From Candidatus Marimicrobium litorale (lineage in GTDB: Bacteria; Pseudomonadota; Gammaproteobacteria; Pseudomonadales; Halieaceae), in assembly GCF_026262645.1 (NCBI RefSeq), contig NZ_SHNO01000001.1, positions 2,976,001-3,040,000 of the forward strand: 64,000 nucleotides of DNA, in the 5' to 3' direction. Below the pieces are notes generated by a model that was given only the letters and a program-made list of their open reading frames with translations, was not told where the DNA came from and did not search any database. The number at the start of each line of letters is the position of its first letter. Position 1 is the first letter of the stretch. Positions 39,145 through 46,470 of the stretch are shown here, one piece after another. Both the position numbers and the translations under genes were made by a program.

Positions 39145-40944
39145 ATGCCTGATTACAAAGCGCCCCTGCGCGACATGCAATTTGTTATCAACGAGGTGCT
39201 GGAGTCGGAGAAGCTGCACCAGACGCTATCCGGCTACGAAGAGGCCACCGAAGAACTGATGGATGCCATTGTGGAAGAGGGCGCCAAGTTTGCCGAGAAC
39301 GTCCTTTCCCCCTTGAATCAGTCTGGTGACGAGGAAGGGTGCCACTGGGATGATGGTGTGGTCACAACTCCCGCCGGCTTCCCTGACGCTTATCAGCAAT
39401 ACGTGGAGAACGGCTGGCCTGCGCTTAGCGCCAGCGTGGAATCGGGTGGACAGGGGATGCCGAACCTGCTGAGCATCGTGCTGAGCGAGTTGACAGGCAC
39501 TGCGAACTGGTCCTGGGCAATGTATCCGGGGCTGAGCCTCGGTGCGATTGAAACCGTGCAAACCCACGGCGATGCCGAGCAGAAAGGAAAATACCTCACG
39601 CATCTGGTGTCGGGTCAATGGACAGGCACCATGTGCCTGACAGAGTCACACTGCGGCAGCGACCTGGGATTACTGCGCACCAAGGCGGAGCCGCAGGCCG
39701 ACGGCACTTATGCGATTTCCGGTACCAAGATTTTTATCAGTGCCGGGGAGCACGACATGGCCGAGAATATCGTGCATATCGTTCTTGCACGACTGCCAGA
39801 TGCGCCGGCGGGCACCAAGGGTATCTCCCTGTTTATCGTGCCCAAATTCAAGGTGAACGATGATGGTAGTCTCGGTGAACGCAATGCCGTGAACTGCGCG
39901 TCGATAGAAAAGAAAATGGGAATCAAGGCCTCTGCAACCTGTGTGTTGAACTTTGACGGTGCGACGGGTTACCTCATCGGAGAGCCCAACAGGGGCCTGA
40001 ATTGCATGTTCACCTTCATGAACACGGCCCGCATCGGTACTGCAGTGCAGGGCCTTGCGCACGGTCAGCTGTCCTTCCAGGGCGCATTGAGCTATGCCCG
40101 CGAGCGTCTGGCGATGCGCAGCCTCACAGGACCGAAGAATGAGGACGGCCCGGCCGATCCCATTATCGTGCACCCGGATGTGCGTCGTATGCTGCTTACT
40201 CAGAAAGCATTTGTGGAAGGAAGTCGGGCACTCATTTATTTCCTTGCCCAGCAGGGTGATATCGTGGACCGGGGAGATGAGGAGGCGGCTAAAAAAGCAG
40301 ACGACCTTATGGGTATGTTAACTCCCATCGGAAAGGCTTTTGTCACGGAAACCGGATTTGAAGTGGCCAACCACGGCGTCCAGATTTATGGTGGACACGG
40401 GTTTATTCGCGAGTGGGGTATGGAGCAAATCGTTCGCGATGCGCGCATCGCCATGCTGTACGAGGGCACTACCGGTATACAGGCGCTGGATCTGCTGGGG
40501 CGCAAGGTGCTCGGCAGCGGCGGACAACTGTTGCTGGAATTTACGGGCTTGATTGATGAGTTGTGCGGGGGAGATGTTCCGCCTGAGTGCGTTTCATTGA
40601 CCGAGACTCTCCAGCAATACAAAGGCGAGTGGCTCGATTTATCGGCCAAGATTGGCGAGGCCGCAATGCAGAATCCTGACGAAGCCGGTGGTGCTGCAGT
40701 GGATTATCTGATGTACAGCGGTTACATCACATTGGCGTACTTCTGGGCGCGTATGGCGATTGTCGCCCAGCTTAAAATCAGCGGGGCCGGTAGCGATGAT
40801 GATACGCAGTTTTACGAGGCCAAACTGATGACCGCGCGTTTCTATTATGATCGTTTGCTACCGCGAACAGCTGGTCATCGGGAAACTATGCTGTCCGGTG
40901 CGAGTAACCTCATGGACATGCCGGAAGCGATGTTCGATCTTTAG
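39145..40944 (+). CDS. Acyl-CoA dehydrogenase (large, C-terminally extended type)
   Basis: This 599-residue FAD enzyme oxidises an acyl-CoA to the 2-enoyl-CoA. It has an N-terminal lead segment typical of the roughly 600-residue subgroup (YKAPLRDMQFVINEVL), the FAD contact MCLTESHCGSDLG, the middle beta domain with ISGTKIFISAGEHDM, and IYGGHGFIREWGMEQIVRDARIAMLYEGTTGIQA, which holds the catalytic Glu region. A C-terminal extension of about 130 residues closes the protein. Homologues act on fatty acyl-CoA or, in the DmdC branch, methylmercaptopropionyl-CoA; specificity cannot be told. A similar gene lies near the bio operon in Pseudomonas. Confidence 0.92.
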   Translation: MPDYKAPLRDMQFVINEVLESEKLHQTLSGYEEATEELMDAIVEEGAKFAENVLSPLNQSGDEEGCHWDDGVVTTPAGFPDAYQQYVENGWPALSASVESGGQGMPNLLSIVLSELTGTANWSWAMYPGLSLGAIETVQTHGDAEQKGKYLTHLVSGQWTGTMCLTESHCGSDLGLLRTKAEPQADGTYAISGTKIFISAGEHDMAENIVHIVLARLPDAPAGTKGISLFIVPKFKVNDDGSLGERNAVNCASIEKKMGIKASATCVLNFDGATGYLIGEPNRGLNCMFTFMNTARIGTAVQGLAHGQLSFQGALSYARERLAMRSLTGPKNEDGPADPIIVHPDVRRMLLTQKAFVEGSRALIYFLAQQGDIVDRGDEEAAKKADDLMGMLTPIGKAFVTETGFEVANHGVQIYGGHGFIREWGMEQIVRDARIAMLYEGTTGIQALDLLGRKVLGSGGQLLLEFTGLIDELCGGDVPPECVSLTETLQQYKGEWLDLSAKIGEAAMQNPDEAGGAAVDYLMYSGYITLAYFWARMAIVAQLKISGAGSDDDTQFYEAKLMTARFYYDRLLPRTAGHRETMLSGASNLMDMPEAMFDL

Positions 40945-40949
40945 CCGAA

Positions 40950-40979
40950 ACCCGACAGAAGATTGACGGGTGACTTTTT
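40950..40979 (+). terminator. Possible weak intrinsic terminator
   Basis: ACCCG (40950-40954) pairs with CGGGT (40967-40971), followed after three bases by five T residues. The stem is only 5 bp, so termination would be partial. Confidence 0.35.
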
Positions 40980-40988
40980 CTCAGTGCA

Positions 40989-41018
40989 GGGGGACAATAG
41001 GTGAAGGCGTTGTCCCCC
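40989..41018 (+). promoter_or_regulatory. 9-bp perfect hairpin ahead of the DUF3094 gene
   Basis: GGGGGACAA (40989-40997) and TTGTCCCCC (41010-41018) are perfectly complementary around a 12-nt loop, taggtgaaggcg. The stem ends 20 nt before the ATG of the DUF3094 gene, and the only Shine-Dalgarno-like sequence nearby (AGGTGAAGG) lies in the loop. There is no T-run. Confidence 0.5.
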
Positions 41019-41038
41019 AGTACGCGCAGTGCAGTGTA

Positions 41039-41254
41039 ATGAACGAAGAATCCTCAGAAAAAACCGACCGCAGCTTTAACAACAGCCTTCATCCTGAGGA
41101 TCAGGAGAAGGTCGATGCGTTTATCCGCCAAGGGGTGAACTCTGTTGAGCGCAAGCCGTTCAGGCCCGGCAGGATGATCGTCCTGTTGCTTCTTGTGGTA
41201 ACCAGCTTGAGTGTCCTGAGCCAGTTTCTCGCCCGGTTTGCAGGGGTGGAGTGA
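41039..41254 (+). CDS. DUF3094 family small membrane protein
   Basis: This 71-residue protein has a charged cytoplasmic N-terminus containing [27 protein letters not shown] and one C-terminal transmembrane helix (about 47-65). The pattern of HPEDQxKVxxF, [12 protein letters not shown] and a single helix matches a small family seen in Pseudomonas and relatives and annotated DUF3094. Its function is not known. ATG 41039 begins the conserved part; a GTG at 40970 is in frame but would translate through a strong hairpin. It lies 57 nt before tRNA-Pro. Confidence 0.8.
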   Translation: MNEESSEKTDRSFNNSLHPEDQEKVDAFIRQGVNSVERKPFRPGRMIVLLLLVVTSLSVLSQFLARFAGVE

Positions 41255-41311
41255 CCAGGGTAACGTGGCCCCGAGTGTCACATTTTGTTATAGTTTTGCG
41301 CTTGGGATGCT

Positions 41312-41388
41312 CGGTGTGTGGCGCAGCCTGGTAGCGCACTTCCTTCGGGAGGAAGGGGTCGGAGGTTCAAATCCTCTCACACCGACCA
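41312..41388 (+). tRNA. tRNA-Pro (anticodon CGG)
   Basis: The 77-nt sequence folds as a full cloverleaf: acceptor CGGTGTG/CACACCG, D arm GCGC-AGCCTGGTA-GCGC, anticodon arm CTTCC-TTCGGGA-GGAAG with anticodon CGG, T arm GGAGG-TTCAAAT-CCTCT, discriminator A, and encoded CCA. It closely resembles E. coli proK. It reads CCG codons. A possible -10 TATAGT is at 41289-41294. No repeat of the 3' end is visible downstream, so there is no sign of an integrated element. Confidence 0.97.
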
Positions 41389-41514
41389 ACATCCAGTCCT
41401 ATCTTCCCTATGTAAACAAAAAGCCCTGAAATAAAAGATTTTTCTACTAGCGCCTGTCGAGGTCACCACACTGCGCAGTAGCGGTATTGCCACGCTTACT
41501 TCAAAATACCCGCT

Positions 41515-41988
41515 TCAGGATTTATTCAGCGCTCGCAGCATCCATGCTGTTTTCTCATGGACTCTCATGCGGTCAGAGACGAGGGCAGAGGTGGATTCGT
41601 CGTCTGCCTGCTGGGCTTTAACCAGCACATCGCGGCAGGTTTTAACCACCTGCTCGTGCGCCTTAGTCAATATGCTGACCATACTTTTCCCATCGGGCAC
41701 ACCGTCGACCTCTTTGACTGCGCTTAACTCGGCGAAGGCCGTGTAAGTGCCGGGAGCCACAACGTCGAGAGTGCGAATGCGCTCGGCGATGTCGTCCACC
41801 GCTACCGCCAGTTCGGTGTAGTGCTCTTCGAACATGAGGTGCAGTTCGCGAAATTGTGGACCAGTGACATTCCAGTGAAAGTTGTGTGTTTGCAGATACA
41901 GCGTGTAAGAATCTGCCAGAAGATGCTTCAATCCTTCAGCGATACTTTCTCTGTCTTTCTCATTAATACCTATGTCGATGTTTCCCAT
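41515..41988 (-). CDS. dps: Dps/ferritin-like DNA-protection protein
   Basis: This 157-residue four-helix ferritin-like protein oxidises Fe(II) with peroxide, stores iron and shields DNA as a dodecamer. The ferroxidase site is at the dimer interface: [30 protein letters not shown] carries the conserved His, Asp/Glu ligands, and [12 protein letters not shown] completes it. The two ATGs at 41991 and 41988 are adjacent; either may start. It stands alone, with its promoter upstream at about 42023-42050. Confidence 0.93.
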   Translation of the reverse strand: MGNIDIGINEKDRESIAEGLKHLLADSYTLYLQTHNFHWNVTGPQFRELHLMFEEHYTELAVAVDDIAERIRTLDVVAPGTYTAFAELSAVKEVDGVPDGKSMVSILTKAHEQVVKTCRDVLVKAQQADDESTSALVSDRMRVHEKTAWMLRALNKS

Positions 41989-42022
41989 CACAATACTTCC
42001 TAATCGTTTTAGGTTGGCGGTT

Positions 42023-42050
42023 AGGATACCGTAGCGCGATAAATTGTAAA
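42023..42050 (-). promoter_or_regulatory. Candidate promoter of dps
   Basis: Read on the minus strand, TTTACA (42050-42045) and TATCCT (42028-42023) are 16 bp apart and lie 35 bp before the dps ATG in an AT-rich stretch. I see no clear OxyR pattern. Confidence 0.45.
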
Positions 42051-42117
42051 AACGGTATTAATTTATAGAGGTCATTGCTGAAAGCTATTAAACCTTCGCC
42101 TGATCAGGAGAATAGAG

Positions 42118-42246
42118 TTGGACGCATCTCGCATCAAAGCGTTTAACAAGTGCTTCCGGCGGCAGGGTCGATTGTTTCCGCTGCTTGTCACCGGCAGATA
42201 TCAGGGAATGAAAAATCTAGCGGTCTCTACCTTGTGCTTCACCTGA
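42118..42246 (+). CDS. Possible 42-residue small ORF
   Basis: This frame, TTG 42118 to TGA 42244-42246, is preceded by AGGAG seven bases upstream. It would encode a basic peptide starting MDASRIKAFNKCFRRQGRLF. It matches nothing I recognise. It lies in the 378-bp gap between dps and epmB, in which I otherwise see only the dps promoter. The TTG start and short length make chance likely. Confidence 0.2.
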   Translation: MDASRIKAFNKCFRRQGRLFPLLVTGRYQGMKNLAVSTLCFT

Positions 42247-42366
42247 TATCAAAAACAATGCGGGTCACGCTTCACTCTCCCTCATTTCCGGCTCTGGAAA
42301 TGTGGCATTAGCCTATCTTCAAATACGAGACCGCACTAACAGCGTCCGAGCTTGCGTCAGGAAGAC

Positions 42367-43410
42367 TCACACGGGACTCTTGGCTCTACCTCCTGAAATC
42401 TCTCTGACTAGTTTGGGAACCATATACCCTGGCAGTTGAGCACGGAGCTCCTGCATCATTACCTGCGCTTCTGCCTCACCGACATCGAAATGAGCCGCTC
42501 CTTTTACTTTATCCAGCATGTGCAGGTAGTAGGGTAGTACGCCTGCACTGAATAGCGACTGGCTCAACGCGATTTGTGCAAGCACATTATCATTTATGCC
42601 CCGCAGTAGTACGGTCTGGTTGAGTACGCTAACGTCACGGCGTCGCAATGCAAAAATCGCCTCTGTGACATGCTCGTCAATTTCGTTGGCATGATTGCAG
42701 TGCAGAACCATCACGGTCTGCACGTTCTGTGGGCGGATGGCGTCCAGCAGTCCCGCGGTCACTCGATCAGGTATGACGATAGGTAGTCGGCTGTGAATGC
42801 GCAGGCGCTTCACGTGGGCGATATCCGCAATCCTGTTTGTTAATTCCGTAAGTTGCGCGTCATCCATGACGAGAGGATCGCCTCCACTCAGGATCACTTC
42901 CTCGATACTCTTGTCATTGCGAATATAGTCCAGCGCCTCGTGCCATTCATGACGGCTGTTTCGGTTGTCCGAGTAGGGGAAGTGTCGCCGGAAGCAGTAC
43001 CGGCAATTGACTGCGCAGCCGCCGCTGGCGATAAGCAGAACGCGACCGTTGTACTTATGAATGATGCCCCGGTGAGGTATGTGTCCCGCCTCTTGTAATG
43101 GATCTATGGTATATCCTGCGCTATCGGACATCTCCCGGTGCAACGACAGCACCTGCAGTAACAGGGGATCCTGTGGGTCGGCGCAGCGCATGCGAGAGAC
43201 AAAGCTGCGCGGCACCTTCAGCGGAAAATCCTGGCAGGCCTCTCCTGCGGAGCCGACATCTTCCAAGCGAAGATTCACGGCGTTGAGCAATTCGTCGCGG
43301 GAAGTGATGACGTTGCGCAGCTGGCTCTGCCAGTCTTCGGCTGCTTTCTCAATCGCGCTGTGTATCAAGGCGTTTACTCTGAACAGGAATGCGAGTTTGC
43401 ATTGTAGCAA
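42367..43410 (-). CDS. epmB: EF-P beta-lysylation protein EpmB (lysine 2,3-aminomutase-like)
   Basis: This 347-residue radical SAM, PLP-dependent enzyme converts (S)-alpha-lysine to (R)-beta-lysine for attachment to elongation factor P. The radical SAM motif is CAVNCRYCFRRHFPY. Other family parts are VPRSFVSRMRCADPQDPLL, EVILSGGDPLVMDD, RLRIHSRLPIVIPDRV, and the PLP-Lys region YLHMLDKVKGAAHF. The length is that of EpmB, shorter than catabolic lysine aminomutases. efp and epmA are not in the window. It is divergent from mtnA. Confidence 0.94.
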   Translation of the reverse strand: MLQCKLAFLFRVNALIHSAIEKAAEDWQSQLRNVITSRDELLNAVNLRLEDVGSAGEACQDFPLKVPRSFVSRMRCADPQDPLLLQVLSLHREMSDSAGYTIDPLQEAGHIPHRGIIHKYNGRVLLIASGGCAVNCRYCFRRHFPYSDNRNSRHEWHEALDYIRNDKSIEEVILSGGDPLVMDDAQLTELTNRIADIAHVKRLRIHSRLPIVIPDRVTAGLLDAIRPQNVQTVMVLHCNHANEIDEHVTEAIFALRRRDVSVLNQTVLLRGINDNVLAQIALSQSLFSAGVLPYYLHMLDKVKGAAHFDVGEAEAQVMMQELRAQLPGYMVPKLVREISGGRAKSPV

Positions 43411-43517
43411 TACTGTTGAAAAAGCGACTATTCAGGCCACGAAATAACGCACTCTTGTGCTACCCGTCTGTCTGCTGCGATACTCTCTGAATTTGCTGCA
43501 AAAAGAGAGAAGACACG

Positions 43518-44597
43518 ATGACGGGTAGCGATGATCTGTGCAGCCTGCGATGGGATAGCAGTCGCGGAATGGCCGCGATAATTGACCAGAGGCTGTTACC
43601 CCACGCACTGGAATGGTGTCACCTGGATTCATTGGAGGCGTACTGTTTTGCCATTCGTGAAATGCAGGTTCGTGGTGCACCTTTGATCGGCGTTACAGCT
43701 GCCTTTGGATTGGCCCATGCGCTGGCTCAAGATCCCTCCGATGAAAATTTGGCCAACGCCAGTCGTGCACTCCTGGCGACCCGACCGACAGCCGTGAACC
43801 TGCGTTGGGCGCTTGAGCAGGTCGGTAGTGTAGTGCGTGACTTGCCCGTCACTGAGCGAGCAGCGGTCGCGCACGACAAGGCTGTTACAGTAAGAAAAGA
43901 AGATATTGCTAACTGTGAACGCATTGGCAACAACGGCCTTGAGGTACTGCGTGGCATAGGCAAGAGCCGTCTTGATATTATGACGCACTGCAATGCGGGC
44001 TGGCTGGCCACGGTGCAGTGGGGTACGGCACTGGCGCCTATTTACAAGGCACATGCCAGCGGTATCGATGTACATGTCTGGGTGTCTGAGACTCGTCCCC
44101 GTAATCAGGGAACAAGCCTGACCGCCTGGGAACTGAATGAGGCGGGTGTGCCTTGCACGGTCGTAACGGATAACAGTTGCGGCCAGCTGATGCGTCAGGG
44201 CAGGGTCGACTGTGTGATTGTTGGTAGTGATCGCACTGCCGCCAACGGTGATGTTTGTAATAAAGTGGGCACTTATCTCAAGGCATTGGCGGCGCAGGCC
44301 AACAATGTACCGTTCTACGCTGCGCTGCCGGAATCGACCATCGACTGGACGTGCCGTGACGGTGCTGAGATACCCATTGAGGAGCGCGATGCGTCAGAGG
44401 TGCTGAGCATTGCGGGTCTGGATGCTAGTGGTGCCAGACGAGAGGTCAACCTCGCAGGTGCCGCAACGTCAGCTCTGAACCAGGCATTTGATGTCACGCC
44501 TGCACAGCACGTCAGGGGGCTGATTACAGACTATGGCACGTTTGACGCCAGTGAAGCAGGGCTGCAAAAAATGCGTTCGGTTATCGAGCGAGGGTAA
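43518..44597 (+). CDS. mtnA: Methylthioribose-1-phosphate isomerase
   Basis: This 359-residue enzyme interconverts methylthioribose-1-phosphate and methylthioribulose-1-phosphate in methionine salvage. Motifs: MQVRGAPLIGVTAAFG, the catalytic Cys in MTHCNAGWLATVQWGTALAPIY, VWVSETRPRNQGTSLTAWEL, and the catalytic Asp region VIVGSDRTAANGDVCNKVGTY. The sequence separates it from eIF2B-like ribose-1,5-bisphosphate isomerases by the combined CNAGxLATxxxGTALAP and RPRxQG patterns. No other mtn genes are adjacent. The ribosome-binding site is AGAGAAG before ATG 43518. Confidence 0.95.
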   Translation: MTGSDDLCSLRWDSSRGMAAIIDQRLLPHALEWCHLDSLEAYCFAIREMQVRGAPLIGVTAAFGLAHALAQDPSDENLANASRALLATRPTAVNLRWALEQVGSVVRDLPVTERAAVAHDKAVTVRKEDIANCERIGNNGLEVLRGIGKSRLDIMTHCNAGWLATVQWGTALAPIYKAHASGIDVHVWVSETRPRNQGTSLTAWELNEAGVPCTVVTDNSCGQLMRQGRVDCVIVGSDRTAANGDVCNKVGTYLKALAAQANNVPFYAALPESTIDWTCRDGAEIPIEERDASEVLSIAGLDASGARREVNLAGAATSALNQAFDVTPAQHVRGLITDYGTFDASEAGLQKMRSVIERG

Positions 44598-44694
44598 CCG
44601 CCCAATTCATGCCGCCAGGCGCAACGTGTGCGTGCACCCCAACAACTGTCTGGCACACAGGCTGTCGCTGTCACATGGCGAAAAGCCGTGCTAA

Positions 44695-44910
44695 TCAGTC
44701 GAGGTGCAGATCGTACTCACCGAGTTCGTCCTGCAAACGCCTTTCTTCGAGTCGTTGCTCTGCCAGACGTCTTTTTTCGACCAGCCGTCGCTTTTCCGAC
44801 GAAATGGGCAACGCTTCCTGAACCAACTCATCGGAAGCTTCACCAAGTGCCGGCTCAAACAAGTCTTCTGCCAGTTCGGTTTTGCTTGGTGCTTGGTTAC
44901 GTTCTTCCAT
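44695..44910 (-). CDS. Small charged protein, PA3496-like (uncertain)
   Basis: This 71-residue protein starts at ATG 44910 with a strong GGGGAGGG ribosome-binding site; the longer open frame upstream crosses a candidate RNA terminator and is not coding. It has an acidic first half (TELAEDLFEPALGEASDELVQ) and a helical, Arg/Glu-rich second half (EKRRLVEKRRLAEQRLEERR) that should form a coiled coil. The pattern loosely resembles the PA3496 group of small proteins of unknown role. I cannot assign a function. Confidence 0.6.
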   Translation of the reverse strand: MEERNQAPSKTELAEDLFEPALGEASDELVQEALPISSEKRRLVEKRRLAEQRLEERRLQDELGEYDLHLD

Positions 44911-45041
44911 TCTGACCCTCCCCCTAATAAAAAGGTCAAACCATGGCACTGGATTTGATGTGCCAGTTGGAATGAGTAAATCAGAGTTATTAAAAGGCGA
45001 CAATGAATTACTTGTGTCAGTTTTACGCAGATTTTGCATGT

Positions 45042-45141
45042 AAAAAGACCGGCGGCCCACAACCCTCCGTGGTTTCCCGGTGTCAGTTACACGTCCTTGT
45101 GGTCGCCTTCCCTGGCGATGTGACATCGGCGGGCCGCCGTC
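45042..45141 (-). ncRNA. Candidate CsrA/RsmA-binding small RNA
   Basis: On the minus strand a stem of 11 bp with one bulge (GAC-GGCGGCCC at 45141-45131 pairing with GGGCCGCC-GGTC at 45058-45047) encloses about 70 nt and is followed by UUUUU (45046-45042). Inside are three short hairpins with six-base loops: AGGGAA on a 4-bp CGCC/GGCG stem (45117-45104), AAGGAC on CAC/GTG (45101-45090), and ACGGAG on AACC/GGTT (45074-45061). All three loops fit the ANGGAN rule for CsrA/RsmA sites, and a fourth GGA (in CGGGAAA) lies between the second and third. This is the build of RsmZ/CsrB-type decoy RNAs. A weak TATGAC -10 is just upstream. Confidence 0.5.
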
Positions 45142-45239
45142 TGTCATAGAAAGCAAAATTAATGCCAATGAACGCTTGGACGTTTTTCACTGTTTTTCTG
45201 CGGTGATTTGGCGGCCAGATCTTGCCCGCGCCCGTTCGC

Positions 45240-45265
45240 ACCTGTCCGCACTTGTTTGGACAGGT
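45240..45265. promoter_or_regulatory. Perfect 8-bp inverted repeat between gcvT and the candidate sRNA
   Basis: ACCTGTCC (45240-45247) and GGACAGGT (45258-45265) flank a 10-bp spacer. It lies about 95 bp upstream of gcvT and about 100 bp upstream of the minus-strand RNA candidate, so a regulator bound here could act on either. It does not match the GacA box (TGTAAG-N6-CTTACA). Confidence 0.45.
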
Positions 45266-45360
45266 TTGCCGATGTTGAGAGGCGCGCCAATCCGATATCT
45301 TGCATGGGCGTTCCTGGCTCGCTAGAGTGAGCCCTCAATTCTGTAGACCGGGAATACGCC

Positions 45361-46470
45361 ATGACGCTGTTGCGCACACCGTTGGACAGTTTGCACAGGG
45401 AGTTCGGCGCCAAGATGGTGTCGTTTGCTGGATACGATATGCCGGTGCAGTACCCGACGGGCATTATCAAGGAGCATCTACATACACGCGAGGCAGCGGG
45501 CTTGTTCGATGTATCTCACATGGGACAGGTGGTTGCCCGTGGGAAGGGGGCGGCAACCGCTCTTGAGACACTGGTGCCGGGCGACATTGAGGGTCTCGGG
45601 ATCAACTGCCAGTTATATACCCTGATGACCAATGAATCGGGCGGCGTGCTCGATGATCTGATCGTAACGCGCTGGGGTGATGAGGAATTCTTTCTTGTAT
45701 TGAACGCCGCCTGCAAATCGGCAGATATTGAGCATTTACGTACGCACTTACCTGACTTAACGTTCTCGGTGCTGGAGACCCAGTCACTCATTGCGTTGCA
45801 GGGCCCGGCTGCACGAGAGGTGATGCGTGATCTGTACCCACCAGCCGCTGACCTGCAGTTTTTGACTGGCTGTCGAGCGGATATCGATGGTGCGGAAGCG
45901 TATATCACGTGTTCTGGTTACACCGGTGAGGATGGTTTCGAAATTTCCCTGCCAGGCGACGTGTCCGAGAGCGTGGTACGAAGGCTATTAGTGATGGATG
46001 CCGCGCAACCCATTGGCCTGGGCGCGCGTGATTCACTGCGGTTGGAGGCCGGTTTATGCTTGTACGGACACGAATTGACTACGGACATTGACCTGGTGCA
46101 GGCAGGGCTTGTCTGGACAGTCGGCAAGGCCCGGCGACCCGACGGTAAACGCCCTGGAGGGTTTCCCGGAGCAGAAACCATCTTTGCTGGCATGGAAAAT
46201 AAACCGCCTTTGGCCCGTGTTGGATTGAGGGTTGAGAGTAAGCGGCCTGTGCGAGAAGGGCAGGTCGTACTGGATGAAGCTGGCAGGCAGGTTGGGAAGA
46301 TATGTTCTGCTGCTTATGGCGCGAGCGTTGGCGGACCGATCGCCATGGCGTATATCGCCAGGGAGCTGGCCGTTCCGGGCACATCGCTTGCGGTAACCGT
46401 GCGGGACAAGCAGATACCTGTGAGCGTGGCGGCCCTGCCGTTCAATCCTCATCGCTACCACCGGGGTTAA
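45361..46470 (+). CDS. gcvT: Glycine cleavage system T protein (aminomethyltransferase)
   Basis: This 369-residue protein moves the aminomethyl carbon from lipoylated H protein to tetrahydrofolate, releasing ammonia. Conserved parts: TPLDSLHREFGAKMVSFAGYDMPVQYP at the N-terminus, GLFDVSHMGQV, LQGPAAREVM, CSGYTGEDGFEISLP, GLGARDSLRLEAGLCLYGHEL, and the folate-site Asp/Arg positions. It is the catalytic T subunit and not the related YgfZ, by length and the GARDSLRLEAG motif. gcvH and gcvP are not in the window. It converges on batD and overlaps it by 29 nt. Confidence 0.94.
   Translation: MTLLRTPLDSLHREFGAKMVSFAGYDMPVQYPTGIIKEHLHTREAAGLFDVSHMGQVVARGKGAATALETLVPGDIEGLGINCQLYTLMTNESGGVLDDLIVTRWGDEEFFLVLNAACKSADIEHLRTHLPDLTFSVLETQSLIALQGPAAREVMRDLYPPAADLQFLTGCRADIDGAEAYITCSGYTGEDGFEISLPGDVSESVVRRLLVMDAAQPIGLGARDSLRLEAGLCLYGHELTTDIDLVQAGLVWTVGKARRPDGKRPGGFPGAETIFAGMENKPPLARVGLRVESKRPVREGQVVLDEAGRQVGKICSAAYGASVGGPIAMAYIARELAVPGTSLAVTVRDKQIPVSVAALPFNPHRYHRG

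Larger units (their letters stand above)
44911..45360. other. 450-bp intergenic region before gcvT with several structured elements
   Basis: The gap contains, left to right: a 6-bp dyad TGGCAC-N10-GTGCCA (44944-44965); a candidate minus-strand structured RNA (45042-45141); an 8-bp dyad (45240-45265); and a small hairpin GGCTC...GAGCC in the gcvT leader (45315-45332). No protein-coding frame with a good start is visible. I looked for, and did not find, the glycine riboswitch core that often precedes gcvT. Confidence 0.6.

Noticed and set aside
41312-41388. tRNA-Pro as an attachment site for an integrated element
   Set aside because: No integrase is nearby and the tRNA 3' end is not repeated downstream.
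41238-41429. 63-codon plus-strand frame
   Set aside because: It covers the tRNA-Pro gene and has no independent coding evidence.
44911-45168. Longer (157-residue) version of the small charged protein
   Set aside because: The extension crosses the candidate RNA element and its U-run, and the GGGGAGGG site clearly marks ATG 44910 as the start.
45266-45360. Glycine riboswitch in the gcvT leader
   Set aside because: Position would suit it, but the tandem-aptamer conserved core is not present; only a small hairpin is visible.
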